Below, in pieces: positions 10,257-19,616 of a stretch of DNA of 64,000 nt. Made by a program: the position numbers and the translations under genes. Position 1 is the stretch's first letter. Each line of letters begins with the position of its first letter. Origin of the DNA: Pseudonocardia bannensis (lineage in GTDB: Bacteria; Actinomycetota; Actinomycetes; Mycobacteriales; Pseudonocardiaceae); NCBI RefSeq assembly GCF_012911875.1, contig NZ_JAAXKZ010000005.1, forward strand, positions 30,114 through 94,113, given 5' to 3'. The notes below the pieces were generated by a model that saw nothing but the letters and a program-made list of their open reading frames with translations, did not search any database and was not told the DNA's origin.

Positions 10257-10754
10257 TCATGGCGCCACCTCTGGCTCCGGCGTGGTGGCGTGGCGGTAGG
10301 ACAGATCGAGCAGGCCGAGGACCACGTCCACCTCGGCGGTGGTGCGCGGCGCGTACACCATGACCGCGCCCGCCGGCGCGTGGCCGGACGTGACGGCGGG
10401 GTGCGGCTCGGCCCAGCCCGCCGCGACGACCCGGTCGGCAGCGTCCGGCGGCAGGGTCAGGTGCAGGCTGTGGTCCGGCGCCGGGTGGACGTGGGCGTAC
10501 TCCCGGCCGATCAGGAACGCCGCGGGTGGGCCGGCGATGACGTCGTCGTCGAGCACGAGCGCCCGGGCGCCCGGCACGGAGATGCGGCTCGGCGCCGCGT
10601 GCACGCCGGGCGGCAGCGCGTCGAACACCCGGCGCACGAGGTCCGCGGCCACCTCGGTGGGCGACTGCTGGTCGATCTGGCGGTGCGGCATCCCGTCGCT
10701 CACGGCCGGCCGCGGCCCGTCCCGCGTCGGGACGGCTTCCATCGGCGCGTTCAC
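10257..10754 (-). CDS. DUF5519 (luciferase-domain-like) protein
   Basis: This 165-residue soluble protein carries the compact domain annotated as DUF5519 or luciferase domain, recognised by GREYAHVHPAPDHSLHLTLPP followed by AAGWAEPHP. That domain is common in actinobacteria, and its biochemical role is not established. Its GTG start overlaps the stop of the VOC gene by four bases (GTGA), so the pair is one translationally coupled operon divergent from a TetR regulator. The likely theme is response to a small molecule sensed by that regulator, which is inference. Confidence 0.72.
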   Translation of the reverse strand: MNAPMEAVPTRDGPRPAVSDGMPHRQIDQQSPTEVAADLVRRVFDALPPGVHAAPSRISVPGARALVLDDDVIAGPPAAFLIGREYAHVHPAPDHSLHLTLPPDAADRVVAAGWAEPHPAVTSGHAPAGAVMVYAPRTTAEVDVVLGLLDLSYRHATTPEPEVAP

Positions 10755-11188
10755 GACCAGGTCACCTCGAGCTGGATGTTGTCCGGGTCCCGGAACACGA
10801 GCAGGGCGTACTCGAACGGTTCGGTCCGCTCGGTGACCCCGGAGTGCGGGATCCCCAGCGCGTCGAGGTGGTCACGCCAGCCGTCGAGCTCGGCCCGGGT
10901 GGCGACGGCCAGCGAGACGTGGTCGAGACCGGTGCGGTGCTCGGCGAAGGTCTCGGCCGCGTTGCGCTCGTGGTGGGCCAGTCCGATGAAGAGCGGGGCG
11001 TCCGGCCGGGCCATCACGACGGTGTGCCCGCCATCGCCGTGCTCCTCGACCATCACCCGCTGCATTCCGAGGACCCGCTCGTACCAGGCCTCGCTGGCGG
11101 AGACGTCCGTGACGGTCAGGCCGACGTGGTGGAACCCGGCGATCGGGGGCGCGGATGACTCGGTGGACGTCTGGATCGGATCGCCCAT
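10751..11188 (-). CDS. VOC (glyoxalase/dioxygenase-fold) family protein
   Basis: This is a 145-residue vicinal-oxygen-chelate protein with two beta-alpha-beta-beta-beta modules. Metal-ligand positions are visible at His in AGFHHVGLTV (residue 21), His in LDHVSLAV, and Glu in NIQLEVTW. The ATG at 11188 has GGAG upstream. Family members include glyoxalases, dioxygenases and antibiotic-binding proteins, and sequence alone does not decide among them. It is first in a two-gene operon with the DUF5519 gene and divergent from the TetR gene at 11286, so it is a likely target of that repressor. Confidence 0.85.
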   Translation of the reverse strand: MGDPIQTSTESSAPPIAGFHHVGLTVTDVSASEAWYERVLGMQRVMVEEHGDGGHTVVMARPDAPLFIGLAHHERNAAETFAEHRTGLDHVSLAVATRAELDGWRDHLDALGIPHSGVTERTEPFEYALLVFRDPDNIQLEVTWS

Positions 11189-11229
11189 GGCTGTCTCCAA
11201 GCTCGATCCTCGCTGATGTACACCCATAC

Positions 11230-11255
11230 TGGAATGACGTTCTATAATGAGACTA
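11230..11255 (+). promoter_or_regulatory. Promoter/operator region of the TetR-VOC divergon
   Basis: The 97-base intergenic gap holds a consensus -10 hexamer TATAAT at 11243-11248, pointing to the TetR gene. An imperfect palindrome GGAATGACGTTCT (arms GAA and TTC, 11231-11243) overlaps its upstream edge. No good -35 is seen 17 bases upstream. The layout suits autorepression plus control of the divergent VOC operon. Confidence 0.45.
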
Positions 11256-11285
11256 CAGTCACACACCAGCGTCAAGAGGGCATCC

Positions 11286-11924
11286 ATGACGACGGGGTCA
11301 CGCACCAGGAAGCGGGAGGGCCAGGCGCGACGGGCCCGGGCCACCCGGCAGCGCATCGTCACCGCCGCCACCACGTTGTTCGTCCGTGACGGCTACCTGC
11401 AGACGACGATGGCGGACATCGCCCGCGAGGCGGGCGTGGCCGTGCAGACCCTGTACCTGGCCTTCGGCAGCAAGGTCGCGGTGCTCGCCGCGGCGGTCGA
11501 CATCACCATCGCCGGGGACGACGAGCCCTCCCCGGTCATCGAGCGGGAGTGGTACCGGCGGCTGCAGGACGAGCCGGACGGCCGGCGCGCGCTCGGCGTC
11601 TTCGTCGACGCGGCGACCGAGATCATCGGCCGCTTCTACCCGCTCTACGCCGCCGTGCGGGCCGCCGCCACCGATCCCGAGCCGGCCGAACTGCTCCACT
11701 CGAACAAGCGGATGCGCTTCACGACGTTTGAGGTCGTGGTGACCGAGCTGACCACCAAGGCCGGCTTCGCCGACGGACTCGGCGTGCGCCGGGCGACCGA
11801 GATGCTCTACGCGCTGCTGTCCGAGGAGACCTACGGGCTCCTCGTCGCGGAGCACGGCTGGACGGTGCCGGACTGGTCGGCATGGGTGCACCGGCACGTC
11901 GGCGCCGAGTTCTACCCGGGCTGA
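11286..11924 (+). CDS. TetR/AcrR family transcriptional regulator
   Basis: This is a one-component DNA-binding regulator of 212 residues. The N-terminal helix-turn-helix reads TMADIAREAGVAVQTLYLAFGSK at about residues 40-62, split here only for reading. The C-terminal ligand domain is Ala/Glu-rich and not diagnostic. The ATG at 11286 is preceded by AAGAGGG. An in-frame start at 11247 would lie inside the TATAAT box and is rejected. It probably controls itself and the divergent VOC-DUF5519 operon. Confidence 0.88.
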   Translation: MTTGSRTRKREGQARRARATRQRIVTAATTLFVRDGYLQTTMADIAREAGVAVQTLYLAFGSKVAVLAAAVDITIAGDDEPSPVIEREWYRRLQDEPDGRRALGVFVDAATEIIGRFYPLYAAVRAAATDPEPAELLHSNKRMRFTTFEVVVTELTTKAGFADGLGVRRATEMLYALLSEETYGLLVAEHGWTVPDWSAWVHRHVGAEFYPG

Positions 11925-11945
11925 GCGGGCGTCCGGCGCCGGCAG

Positions 11946-11990
11946 GACGACGGGTGGCCACCGTCGTCCGGTGGGCCACCCCTGGTCGTC
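11946..11990. terminator. Bidirectional hairpin between convergent genes
   Basis: The near-perfect inverted repeat GGGTGGCCACCG / CGGTGGGCCACCC (one bulged base), extended by GACGAC/GTCGTC, lies just after the TetR stop and before the convergent small-ORF/OsmC unit. No U-run is present. Confidence 0.5.
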
Positions 11991-12041
11991 GATCGTGGTC
12001 CGCGGGAGCGGGGCCGGTCCGGCTCCCGACCGCGGATGGGC

Positions 12042-12107
12042 TCAGTGCCCGCCCGTGGGCTTCGGCGGCGGTGTCGGCTCGGGTCGGCCGTTCCCGGTGC
12101 ACCTCAT
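12042..12107 (-). CDS. Possible 21-residue small protein downstream of osmC
   Basis: A short open frame, MRCTGNGRPEP then TPPPKPTGGH, begins at an ATG preceded by a strong ribosome site (GAGAGGAG, about six bases upstream). It lies 64 bases downstream of the OsmC-like gene on the same strand. The sequence is Pro/Gly-rich with one Cys and no transmembrane segment. I do not recognise a characterised family. The ribosome site is the main evidence, so this remains a candidate for a translated microprotein. Confidence 0.4.
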   Translation of the reverse strand: MRCTGNGRPEPTPPPKPTGGH

Positions 12108-12171
12108 GTCGACTTCTCCTCTCCCGAATGCTCGTTCGCGACGTCCCGGACTGCGCCGGATCAGTGGCACA

Positions 12172-12609
12172 TCAGCTCAGCGCCGCGTCGAGGGTGATGG
12201 TCGTTCCGGTCAGCGCCTTGCTGACCGGGCACTGCTCCTTGGCGGCCTGTGCGGCCCGCTCGAACCCGGCCGCGTCGAGATCGGAGACCTCGCCGCGGAC
12301 GGTCAGCTGGATCCCCGTGATGCGGAACCCGCCCTGCGGGTCCGGCCCCAGCGACACGTCGGCCGTGACGTCCAGCGCCTCGGGCGTGCCACCGGCCTCG
12401 GCGATCAGCGCCGAGAGCTGCATGGCGTAGCACGAGGAATGCGCCGCGGCGATGAGCTCCTCGGGGCTCGTGGTGCCACCGGCGTCGTCGGCGGCGCGCT
12501 TGGGGAAGTTCACGTCGTAGGTGCCGACCTTGCTGCTGCTCAGCTCGACCTGCCCGGAGCCCTTCTCGAGGGTGCCGTTCCAGGCCGTCCGCGCGGTACG
12601 GGTGGGCAT
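12172..12609 (-). CDS. osmC: OsmC-family peroxiredoxin
   Basis: This is a 145-residue thiol peroxidase that reduces organic hydroperoxides. Two redox cysteines are visible: Cys60 in AAHSSCYAM and Cys127 in AKEQCPVSKAL, as in OsmC/Ohr proteins. The sequence MPTRTARTAWNGTLEKGSG at the start and the TYDVNFPKRA segment favour the OsmC rather than the Ohr branch. The ATG at 12609 has GGAGGAGGAG immediately upstream, an unusually strong ribosome site. The gene stands alone apart from the possible microprotein that follows. Confidence 0.93.
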   Translation of the reverse strand: MPTRTARTAWNGTLEKGSGQVELSSSKVGTYDVNFPKRAADDAGGTTSPEELIAAAHSSCYAMQLSALIAEAGGTPEALDVTADVSLGPDPQGGFRITGIQLTVRGEVSDLDAAGFERAAQAAKEQCPVSKALTGTTITLDAALS

Positions 12610-12746
12610 GTCTCCTCCTCCTTCGAGCGATCGCTCCCGGTCAACCCGTTCGGTCGGCCGATCCTTCGCGTCCTCACAATGCGTGAGACGACCGGTCCAT
12701 GCACTGCGGCGAGCGGAGCAACCTGCGCGCTCAGCGGTGGAGGTGG

Positions 12747-13238
12747 TCAGCGCACCTGCACCCGGTCGTCGATCTGGAGGAAGTCGTAGAACGCGCCGGC
12801 GTCCTCCGTGCCGAGCCGCACACACCCGGCCGACGGGGTCGACAGGTTGCCCTCGTGGAAGGCGATCCCACCCTCGGCGAAGAACACCGCGAACGGCATC
12901 GGCGCGTTGTTGAACTCCGCACTGCGGTGGTTCTTGTTCTTCCACTCGACGCGGAAGTTCCCCCGCGGGGTCTCGTGCCCCGGTCCACCGGGACTCATCC
13001 GGACCGGGCCGCGGACGACCTGGCCGTCGTCGATCAGCCACGCCTTCTTGGCATCCACGTCGACGCACGCCCTGGCCGCTGCGGTGCAGGGGGTGCCCTC
13101 GACCATCGGAGCCTCAGCCCCGGCCGGGACGCCCTGAGCGTGGCCGACACCCATCGAACCGAGGGTTCCGACGCCCACCAGACCGGCGGTGACCGCCGCC
13201 CTGACCCGGGGCCGCCGGGCCTTGCTGTGCTTGCCCAT
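12747..13238 (-). CDS. Secreted L,D-transpeptidase (YkuD domain)
   Basis: This 163-residue exported enzyme is expected to make or edit 3-3 peptidoglycan cross-links or anchor proteins to the wall. Residues 1-35 form a signal peptide (basic start, hydrophobic core, VGHAQG cleavage area). The YkuD catalytic motif is complete: His128 in IAFHEGN, Cys139 in SAGCVR, and Arg141. It is shorter than mycobacterial Ldt proteins and lacks their Ig-like domain, so it is a minimal stand-alone domain. It diverges from glmU, which makes a wall precursor. Confidence 0.92.
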   Translation of the reverse strand: MGKHSKARRPRVRAAVTAGLVGVGTLGSMGVGHAQGVPAGAEAPMVEGTPCTAAARACVDVDAKKAWLIDDGQVVRGPVRMSPGGPGHETPRGNFRVEWKNKNHRSAEFNNAPMPFAVFFAEGGIAFHEGNLSTPSAGCVRLGTEDAGAFYDFLQIDDRVQVR

Positions 13239-13463
13239 CGGAATCCCTCGTCCGCAGCTGCTCGACCGGGCGGATCAACGACGGCCCGACCCGATGGTTA
13301 CGAGCCTCCCGGGGTGATGCAGGGGAGGGACCGGATGCATTCCGGACGCCGTAGGATCCGGTCCGTCGCGGACGCCGCGTCACCGCTCAGTTGCCGAACG
13401 GCTCCCGTCGTTCCAGCGGACCGGCGCCGACGCGCGGACGTAACGAGCCAAGGAGTGGGGCCC

Positions 13464-15050
13464 ATGCCCGATCGTCACGGCGGACACGATCGATCCGGCG
13501 GGGCTCCCGATCCCGTCGCTTCGACGGATCCGAACGGGACGAGCCGACCGGCCGCCGCGATCGTGCTGGCCGCCGGGGAGGGGACCCGGATGCGCTCCGC
13601 GGTCCCGAAGGTCCTGCACGCCATCGGTGGCCGCAGCCTGCTCGGCCATGCGGTGCACGCGGCTGCGGCGCTGGACCCCGAACACCTCGTGGTGGTCGTC
13701 GGACACGCCCGCGAGCAGGTCGCCGGCGCCGCCGCGGACCTCGGCGAGGAGCTGGCCCGGCCGGTGCTGACCGCGGTCCAGGAGCAGCAGCTCGGCACCG
13801 GTGACGCGGTGCGGGCCGGGCTCGCGGCGCTGCCCGCGGACGTGCGCGGGACGGTGCTGGTGAGCTGCGGTGACGTTCCGCTGCTGGACACCGCGACGCT
13901 CGCCGCCCTGCTCGCCGAGCACACCGCGGTCGGCGCCGCGGTGACGCTGCTGACCACCGAGTTGGACGACCCGACCGGCTACGGACGCATCCTGCGCAGT
14001 GCCGGCACGGTCACCGGCATCGTCGAGCAGAAGGACGCCGACCCCGACCAGCGCGCGATCACCGAGGTCAACTCCGGGGTCTACGCCTTCGATGCGGGCT
14101 TCCTCGCCGCCGCGATCGGCCGGCTGGACACCGAGAACAGCCAGAACGAGCTGTACCTGACCGACCTGGTCGGCATCGCGGCCGCCGACGGCGCCACCGT
14201 CGGCGCGGTCCGCTGCCCCGACGAGTGGCTGGTCCGCGGCGTGAACGACCGCGTGCAGCTCGCCGAGACCCGCGCGGAGCTCAACCGGCGGGTGCTGGAG
14301 CGCTGGATGCTCGCCGGGGTGACCGTGATCGATCCGCCCAGCACCTGGGTCGACGTGCAGGTGCAGCTGGGCACCGACGTCGTCCTGCACCCGGGCACCC
14401 AGCTGCACGGCGCCACCGTGATCGGCACCGGGGCCCAGGTCGGCCCCGACACCACGCTGACCGACTGCGAGATCGGAGCCGGTGCCACCGTCGTCCGCAC
14501 GCACGGCAGCGGTGCGGTGATCGGCACCGGCTCGTCCGTCGGCCCCTTCGCCTTCCTGCGGCCCGGCGCCCGGCTCGGCGAGGACGGCAAGATCGGTACC
14601 TTCGTCGAGGTGAAGAACGCCGACATCGGCGCGGGCAGCAAGGTCCCGCACCTGACCTACGTGGGCGACGCCTCGATCGGTGAGATGAGCAACATCGGGG
14701 CGTCATCGGTCTTCGTCAACTACGACGGCGTCAACAAGCACCGGACCGTCATCGGATCCCACGTCCGGACCGGTTCGGACACCATGTTCATCGCTCCGGT
14801 CAGTGTGGGCGACGGCGCCTACACCGGCGCCGGGACCGTGCTGCGCCACGACGTCCCACCGGGGGCGCTGGCCGTGTCGGCCGGGTCACAGCGCACCATC
14901 GAGGGGTGGGTCCGGAAGAACCGCCCGGGTACCCCAGCGGCCGATGCCGCGGAGAAGGCCGACGCCACGGCGCTCGACCCCGCGCCCGGCCCCGGCACAC
15001 AAGCAGCGGACGAGACCGGACACCCCGGCCGAGGAGGCACAGCACGGTGA
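13464..15050 (+). CDS. glmU: Bifunctional GlmU: GlcNAc-1-P uridyltransferase / GlcN-1-P acetyltransferase
   Basis: GlmU acetylates glucosamine-1-phosphate and then makes UDP-GlcNAc, the first dedicated precursor for peptidoglycan. The ATG at 13464 has AAGGAG upstream and gives 528 residues. An unstructured ~28-residue leader precedes the pyrophosphorylase domain ([10 protein letters not shown] near 36-45, [12 protein letters not shown], and GDVPLL). The left-handed beta-helix acetyltransferase domain runs from about 280 to 490. A low-complexity tail follows, as is usual in actinobacteria. A -10-like TAGGAT at 13352-13357 would give a leader of about 100 bases. The stop overlaps the prs GTG start by four bases. 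Confidence 0.97.
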   Translation: MPDRHGGHDRSGGAPDPVASTDPNGTSRPAAAIVLAAGEGTRMRSAVPKVLHAIGGRSLLGHAVHAAAALDPEHLVVVVGHAREQVAGAAADLGEELARPVLTAVQEQQLGTGDAVRAGLAALPADVRGTVLVSCGDVPLLDTATLAALLAEHTAVGAAVTLLTTELDDPTGYGRILRSAGTVTGIVEQKDADPDQRAITEVNSGVYAFDAGFLAAAIGRLDTENSQNELYLTDLVGIAAADGATVGAVRCPDEWLVRGVNDRVQLAETRAELNRRVLERWMLAGVTVIDPPSTWVDVQVQLGTDVVLHPGTQLHGATVIGTGAQVGPDTTLTDCEIGAGATVVRTHGSGAVIGTGSSVGPFAFLRPGARLGEDGKIGTFVEVKNADIGAGSKVPHLTYVGDASIGEMSNIGASSVFVNYDGVNKHRTVIGSHVRTGSDTMFIAPVSVGDGAYTGAGTVLRHDVPPGALAVSAGSQRTIEGWVRKNRPGTPAADAAEKADATALDPAPGPGTQAADETGHPGRGGTAR

Positions 15051-16027
15051 GCGCGATGTCGGCCATCCCGAAGAAGAACCTCATGCTCTTCTCCGGGCGG
15101 GCCCACCCGGAACTGGCCGAGCAGGTGGCCAAGGAGCTCGACGTCACGATCACACCGCAGTCGGCGTACTCCTTCGCCAACGGTGAGATCTTCGTCAGGT
15201 TCGAGGAGTCCGTGCGCGGCTGCGACGCGTTCGTGCTGCAGTCGCACTCCGCCCCGATCAACGACGCGATCATGGAGCAGCTGATCATGGTCGACGCGCT
15301 CAAGCGCGCCTCGGCCAAGCGGATCACCGTGGTCATGCCGTTCTGGGGCTACGCACGGCAGGACAAGAAGCACCGCGGCCGCGAGCCCATCTCGGCCCGC
15401 CTGATCGCCGACATGTTCAAGACGGCGGGCGCCGACCGGATCATGACGGTCGACCTGCACACGTCCCAGATCCAGGGATTCTTCGACGGCCCGGTGGACC
15501 ACCTGTTCGCGCTGCCGGTGCTCGCCGACCACGTCAAGAAGACCTACGCCGACCGCGAACTCGCGGTGGTCTCCCCCGACTCCGGCCGGGTCCGGCTCGC
15601 CGAGCGCTGGGCCGACGCGCTGGGCGGCACCCCGCTGGCGTTCATCCACAAGACCCGCGACCCGATGAAGCCGAACGAGGCCGTGGCCAACCGCGTCGTC
15701 GGCGAGGTCCAGGGCCGGACCTGCGTCGTCATCGACGACATGATCGACACCGGTGGCACGGTGTCGAAGGCGGTGGAGGCGCTGCTCGCCGAGGGTGCCG
15801 CCGACGTGATCATCGCGGCGACGCACGGCGTGCTCTCCGGACCGGCGACCGAGCGGCTGTCGGGCTGCGGCGCGCGCGAGGTGGTCTTCACCGACACCCT
15901 GCCGATCCCGGACGAGAAGCGGTTCCCGAACATGACGGTCCTCTCCATCGCACCGCTCGTGGCCCGCGCGATCCACGAGGTGTTCGACGACGGGTCGGTG
16001 ACCAGCCTGTTCGACGGGAACGCCTGA
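15047..16027 (+). CDS. prs: Ribose-phosphate pyrophosphokinase (PRPP synthetase)
   Basis: This enzyme makes PRPP from ribose-5-phosphate and ATP for nucleotide, His/Trp and (in actinobacteria) arabinan precursor synthesis. The 326 residues show the class I signatures [30 protein letters not shown], the loop with [11 protein letters not shown], and the PRPP-binding [12 protein letters not shown]. The start is the GTG at 15047, overlapping the glmU stop (GTGA), with GAGGAGG nine bases upstream. An ATG at 15056 is the alternative. It is co-transcribed with glmU and closed by a strong hairpin. Confidence 0.97.
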   Translation: MSAMSAIPKKNLMLFSGRAHPELAEQVAKELDVTITPQSAYSFANGEIFVRFEESVRGCDAFVLQSHSAPINDAIMEQLIMVDALKRASAKRITVVMPFWGYARQDKKHRGREPISARLIADMFKTAGADRIMTVDLHTSQIQGFFDGPVDHLFALPVLADHVKKTYADRELAVVSPDSGRVRLAERWADALGGTPLAFIHKTRDPMKPNEAVANRVVGEVQGRTCVVIDDMIDTGGTVSKAVEALLAEGAADVIIAATHGVLSGPATERLSGCGAREVVFTDTLPIPDEKRFPNMTVLSIAPLVARAIHEVFDDGSVTSLFDGNA

Positions 16028-16044
16028 CCCGCACCCGGCACGTC

Positions 16045-16081
16045 ACGACGGCCCGATCCGCGCTGCGGATCGGGCCGTCGT
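16045..16081 (+). terminator. Strong terminator after glmU-prs
   Basis: A perfect 16-bp inverted repeat with a 5-base loop (arms 16045-16060 and 16066-16081) begins 17 bases after the prs stop. It closes the glmU-prs operon. Confidence 0.8.
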
Positions 16082-16490
16082 GCTGCTGCAGGGCGATCGC
16101 GCCCACCCCGCGGGAACCCGAAGCCCCGCCAGACCGGCACCCGGCCAGCAGCCTCGACGAGCACCTGGCCGCGGGTCGCGTCCGGGACGCCGGGTCGGGG
16201 GCCGCGATACCGGCTCGACGCCGGCCGGGTCCGGCACCCGTCGCGGCGATCCGCCCGGCCGTACCGGGCGCGGCGGGGCGGGTGGGCGGCCCGATGGCAC
16301 GGCATCGCTGGTCGGAGCCTTGTGGCCCGGACCCGGCCGTCAGGCGGCACCGGCCCGTCGCGTATCCTCGTTCCAGTTCCGCGGCGAGGGCGGGTGTGCT
16401 CGATGGGCCCGCCGTGATCGACGCCGGGCCGGCTTGACCGGTTCCTCGCCGCGCGTCACATTCCGGAACGCCTGATCGAGGAGAAGTACC
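16082..16490. other. Gene-free stretch before rplY
   Basis: I see no credible gene in these 409 bases; the open frames lack family similarity and ribosome sites. Near the right side, TATCCT at 16363-16368 is a -10-like hexamer that could start rplY with a long leader. From memory, mycobacteria carry lpqT at this point in the conserved order; it is not recognisable here. Confidence 0.5.
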
Positions 16491-17150
16491 GTGGCCGAGG
16501 CCCGCATCGACGCCGAGACCCGCACCGAGTTCGGCAAGGGCGCCGCCCGCCGGGCCCGCCGTGCCGGCAAGATCCCCGCTGTGCTCTACGGGCACGGCAC
16601 CGACCCGCAGCACCTCGCGCTCCCGTCGCTCGAGTTCGCCCGGGTCGTCCGCGAGCAGGGCCGCAACGCGGTCCTCGAGCTGAACGTCGACGGCGCACCG
16701 CAGCTCGCGCTGACCAAGACCGTGGTCGTGCACCCGATCCGCCCGTACATCGAGCACGTCGACCTGCTGGTGATCCGTCGCGGCGAGAAGGTCGTCGTCG
16801 AGATCCAGGTGATCATCCACGGCGACGCCGCCCCCGGCAGCCTGGTCACCCAGGAGCTCAACACCATCGAGGTCGAGGCCGACGTCTCCAGCATCCCGGA
16901 GAGCGTCGAGGTGTCCGTCGAGGGCGCCGCCGTCGGCACGCAGATCCTGGCCGGACAGGTGCAGCTGCCCGCCGGCGTCGAGCTGCGCGGCGACCCCGAG
17001 CAGCTCGTCGCCAACGTCGTCGCCGCGCCCACCGCCGAGGACCTCGAGGCCGAGATCGACACCGAGGGCGCCGGCGTGGTCGAGGAGGCCCCCTCCACCG
17101 AGGCCGCCGAGGCCCCGGCCGAGGGCTCCACCGGTTCGTCGGGCAGCTGA
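16491..17150 (+). CDS. rplY: 50S ribosomal protein L25/general stress protein Ctc
   Basis: This 5S rRNA-binding ribosomal protein is of the long Ctc/TL5 type. The N-terminal L25 domain (residues 1-95, [20 protein letters not shown]) is followed by the TL5 C-terminal beta domain (about 100-190) and a 30-residue acidic, Glu/Ala-rich tail. Length is 219 residues, typical for actinobacteria. The GTG start has GAGGAG upstream. Only three bases separate its stop from pth, so the two are one operon. Confidence 0.96.
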   Translation: MAEARIDAETRTEFGKGAARRARRAGKIPAVLYGHGTDPQHLALPSLEFARVVREQGRNAVLELNVDGAPQLALTKTVVVHPIRPYIEHVDLLVIRRGEKVVVEIQVIIHGDAAPGSLVTQELNTIEVEADVSSIPESVEVSVEGAAVGTQILAGQVQLPAGVELRGDPEQLVANVVAAPTAEDLEAEIDTEGAGVVEEAPSTEAAEAPAEGSTGSSGS

Positions 17151-17153
17151 TCC

Positions 17154-17738
17154 ATGGCGCCGGGCCCAGCCCTGGTGGTCGGGCTCGGCAACCCCGGGCC
17201 CGACTACGCCGAGACCCGGCACAATGTCGGCTTCGGCGTCGTCGATCTCCTGGCGGCGCGGGCCGGCGGTGGCCGGTTCAAAGCCCACAGGTCCAACGCC
17301 GACGTGTTCGAGGGCCGGTTGGCCGGACGGCGGGTCGTGCTCGCCAAGCCGCGGACGTACATGAACGTCTCCGGTGGGCCGGTCGCCGGGCTGGCGAAGT
17401 ACTTCTCGGTGCCTGCCGAGGACATCATCGTGGTCCACGATGATCTCGACCTCGGCTTCGGCGTCATCCGGCTGAAGCGCGGGGGCGGCGAGGGCGGCCA
17501 CAACGGGCTGCGGTCGATCAGCTCGTCCATCGGCACCCGTGACTACCTGCGGTTGCGATTCGGCATCGGTCGCCCGCCCGGGCGGCAGGATCCGGCCGAC
17601 TTCGTGCTCAAGCGGTTCTCCGCCGCGGAGCGCAAGGACCTGGAGTTCGCCGTCGACCTGGCCGCCGACGCCGCCGAGGCCCTGCTGCGCGAGGGCCTGG
17701 AGCCGGCGCAGAACCGCTTCCACGCCCTCTCGGGCTGA
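17154..17738 (+). CDS. pth: Peptidyl-tRNA hydrolase
   Basis: Pth recycles tRNA from prematurely released peptidyl-tRNA. At 194 residues it has the full active-site set: Asn13 in GLGNPG, catalytic His23 in TRHNVGF, Asp in [11 protein letters not shown] (near 96) and Asn in GGHNGLRS (near 118). It follows rplY by three bases, the conserved actinobacterial arrangement, linking tRNA recycling to a ribosomal stress protein. The gene ends before a bidirectional terminator. Confidence 0.97.
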   Translation: MAPGPALVVGLGNPGPDYAETRHNVGFGVVDLLAARAGGGRFKAHRSNADVFEGRLAGRRVVLAKPRTYMNVSGGPVAGLAKYFSVPAEDIIVVHDDLDLGFGVIRLKRGGGEGGHNGLRSISSSIGTRDYLRLRFGIGRPPGRQDPADFVLKRFSAAERKDLEFAVDLAADAAEALLREGLEPAQNRFHALSG

Positions 17739-17772
17739 CGCCCCGCAACCCACCACCGCCGCGCCGTCGACG

Positions 17773-17821
17773 CAGCGGGGTGGCTCTGCTGCGATCCAGT
17801 CGCAGTAGAGCCACCCCGCTG
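17773..17821. terminator. Bidirectional terminator between pth and the FAAL gene
   Basis: A 22-bp inverted repeat (arms 17773-17794 and 17800-17821) with one G-T wobble and a 5-base loop lies between two convergent genes, ideally placed to stop transcription from both sides. Confidence 0.85.
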
Positions 17822-17860
17822 TGGCCCGGGACGCTGTGGGTGCGCGGGTCTGGGTGGGCG

Positions 17861-19531
17861 TCAGACGCGGGCGGCGAGGAGATCGCCGGTGGCCGCGCGA
17901 CGGAGCTTGCCCGACGGGGTCTTCGGCAGGCTGCCGGGCGCCAGCACCACGACCTCGGCGGGGCGCACCCCCGCGGCCGCCACCACCCGTGCCGTGACGT
18001 CCTTGCGGATGAGTTGCTCGGCCTCGGCGTCGCCTGCGCGCCGCGACTCCACCGCGACCAGGAACGACTCCCGGTGCCGGCCTTCCCCTGCCGCCAGCCG
18101 CACCGCCACCGCGTTGCCCGCGCGTACCCCGTCGGCCTCGGCCGCGGCGCGCTCGATGTCGGTCGGGTAGATGTTGCGCCCGCCCATGATGATGACGTCC
18201 TTGCGCCGGCCGCAGACCACGACGACACCGTTCGCCAGGTAGCCCTCGTCGCCGGTGTCGAGCCAGCCGTCGGCGTCCTGAGCGGGCACGGGCCCGTCAA
18301 CGGTCAGGTAGCCCGGCGTCACCGACTCGCCGCGCAACTGGAACACCCCGACCTGCCGCTCGCCCAGCACCGTCCCGTCGTCACCGACCACCCGCACCTC
18401 GATGCCCGGCAACGGCGGGCCCAGCTTCGGAAACCGCCGGGTGGGACCGTAGCTCGCGGGCACGGCCCGGCGGTTGGCCTCGAGCTGCTCGGCGTCGATG
18501 TGGTCGACCTGCAACCCCGTGTCGCAGGGCGCGAACGACACCCCGAGAGCGGTCTCCGCCATCCCGTAGGCACACACGACGGAGTCCGGGCTCAGCCCGA
18601 AACGCGCACCGGCCGCGGTGAAGGCGTCGACGGCGTCGGGGTCGATCGGCTCGGCGCCGTTCAGGGCGAACCGCATGCTGGCGAGGTCCAGCGCGCCCTC
18701 CTCCGCCCGGGCGAGCTGGCGGCCGAGCACCGCGTAGGCGAAGTTCGGCGCGGCCGTGACCGTGCCGCGGTACTTCGAGATCAGCTGTGCCCACAGCAGC
18801 GGGCGGGCGAGGAAGTCCGACGGGGTGACGGTGACGAGCTCCAGCCCGGTCACCATCGGCACCGTCAGGAACCCGACCATCCCCATGTCGTGGAACAGCG
18901 GCAGCCACGACACCATCACGTCGCGGCCGATGTCGAGCTGCGCGGCCTGGACCATCGCGGTGATGTTCGCGTGCAGGTTCCGGTGGGTGATCCGGACGGC
19001 CTTGGGCTCGGCCGTCGAGCCGCTGGTCAGCTGGAGCAGGGCGGTGTCGTCCTCATCGGCGATCTCGGCGGCCACCGGAACCGGAGCGGCGTCGCCGTCC
19101 GCCAGTGCGTCGATCAGCCGGAACGCGATGCCGCGTTCGGTGAGCACCGGGGCCAGCGCGTCGAAGGGGGCACCGAGCAGCACCAGTTCGGCGCCGATCA
19201 TCTCCAGCACGGTCACGGTGTCGGCGGCCCAGGTGACGAGGTCGGTCCGGGCCGTCGGCTGGTGCAGCATCGTCACGCTGCCCCCGGACAGCCACACCGC
19301 CTGCGCGGCGGGGCCGATCGACGCCGGCTCCCCGGCCAGCACCGCCACCGCTCCCCCGCGGCGCAGAGCCGGGACACCGTCGGCGCCGGCCTGCAGCGCC
19401 GCGGCCATCCGTAGTGCGGTGGCGTGCACCTGCGGCCAGGTACGGCGGACCGGTTCGCCCGGCTCCCCCGTGGTCATGCCGCGATCGGATCGCACGGCGG
19501 TGTCCAGCAACATCGCGAGGAACCGGGACAT
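17861..19531 (-). CDS. Fatty-acyl-AMP ligase (FAAL/FadD32-like)
   Basis: This is an ANL-superfamily enzyme activating an acyl group as acyl-AMP. Core motifs are TSGSTAEPKAV near 168-178, SWLPLFHDMGMVGFL (the FAAL-type A4 region), YGMAETALGVSF, DTGDEGYL and the C-terminal PKTPSGKLRR. The sequence pattern is closer to FAALs that load acyl carrier proteins or polyketide synthases than to CoA ligases. At 556 residues it is slightly shorter than FadD32. No acyl carrier or PKS is nearby, so the acceptor is unknown. In mycobacteria a similar gene (pks16) sits beside pth, supporting an orthologous conserved role. Confidence 0.88.
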   Translation of the reverse strand: MSRFLAMLLDTAVRSDRGMTTGEPGEPVRRTWPQVHATALRMAAALQAGADGVPALRRGGAVAVLAGEPASIGPAAQAVWLSGGSVTMLHQPTARTDLVTWAADTVTVLEMIGAELVLLGAPFDALAPVLTERGIAFRLIDALADGDAAPVPVAAEIADEDDTALLQLTSGSTAEPKAVRITHRNLHANITAMVQAAQLDIGRDVMVSWLPLFHDMGMVGFLTVPMVTGLELVTVTPSDFLARPLLWAQLISKYRGTVTAAPNFAYAVLGRQLARAEEGALDLASMRFALNGAEPIDPDAVDAFTAAGARFGLSPDSVVCAYGMAETALGVSFAPCDTGLQVDHIDAEQLEANRRAVPASYGPTRRFPKLGPPLPGIEVRVVGDDGTVLGERQVGVFQLRGESVTPGYLTVDGPVPAQDADGWLDTGDEGYLANGVVVVCGRRKDVIIMGGRNIYPTDIERAAAEADGVRAGNAVAVRLAAGEGRHRESFLVAVESRRAGDAEAEQLIRKDVTARVVAAAGVRPAEVVVLAPGSLPKTPSGKLRRAATGDLLAARV

Positions 19532-19602
19532 GGCGCGAGCCTACGGGCCGCGGGGTGCCCGGTCCCCCTGCAGCCGCACCCGAGCGATCATGCCGCCGGG
19601 CG

Positions 19603-19608
19603 TAGGAT
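19603..19608 (+). promoter_or_regulatory. -10 element, probable leaderless start of the M20 peptidase gene
   Basis: TAGGAT ends eight bases before the GTG at 19617, and there is no ribosome site between them. Transcription would begin at or next to the start codon. Confidence 0.45.
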
Positions 19609-19616
19609 CACCCGGC

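Noticed and set aside
13073..13463. Upstream in-frame extension of glmU to 12699
   Set aside because: It runs antisense through the L,D-transpeptidase gene and lacks a ribosome site, while the ATG at 13464 has AAGGAG.
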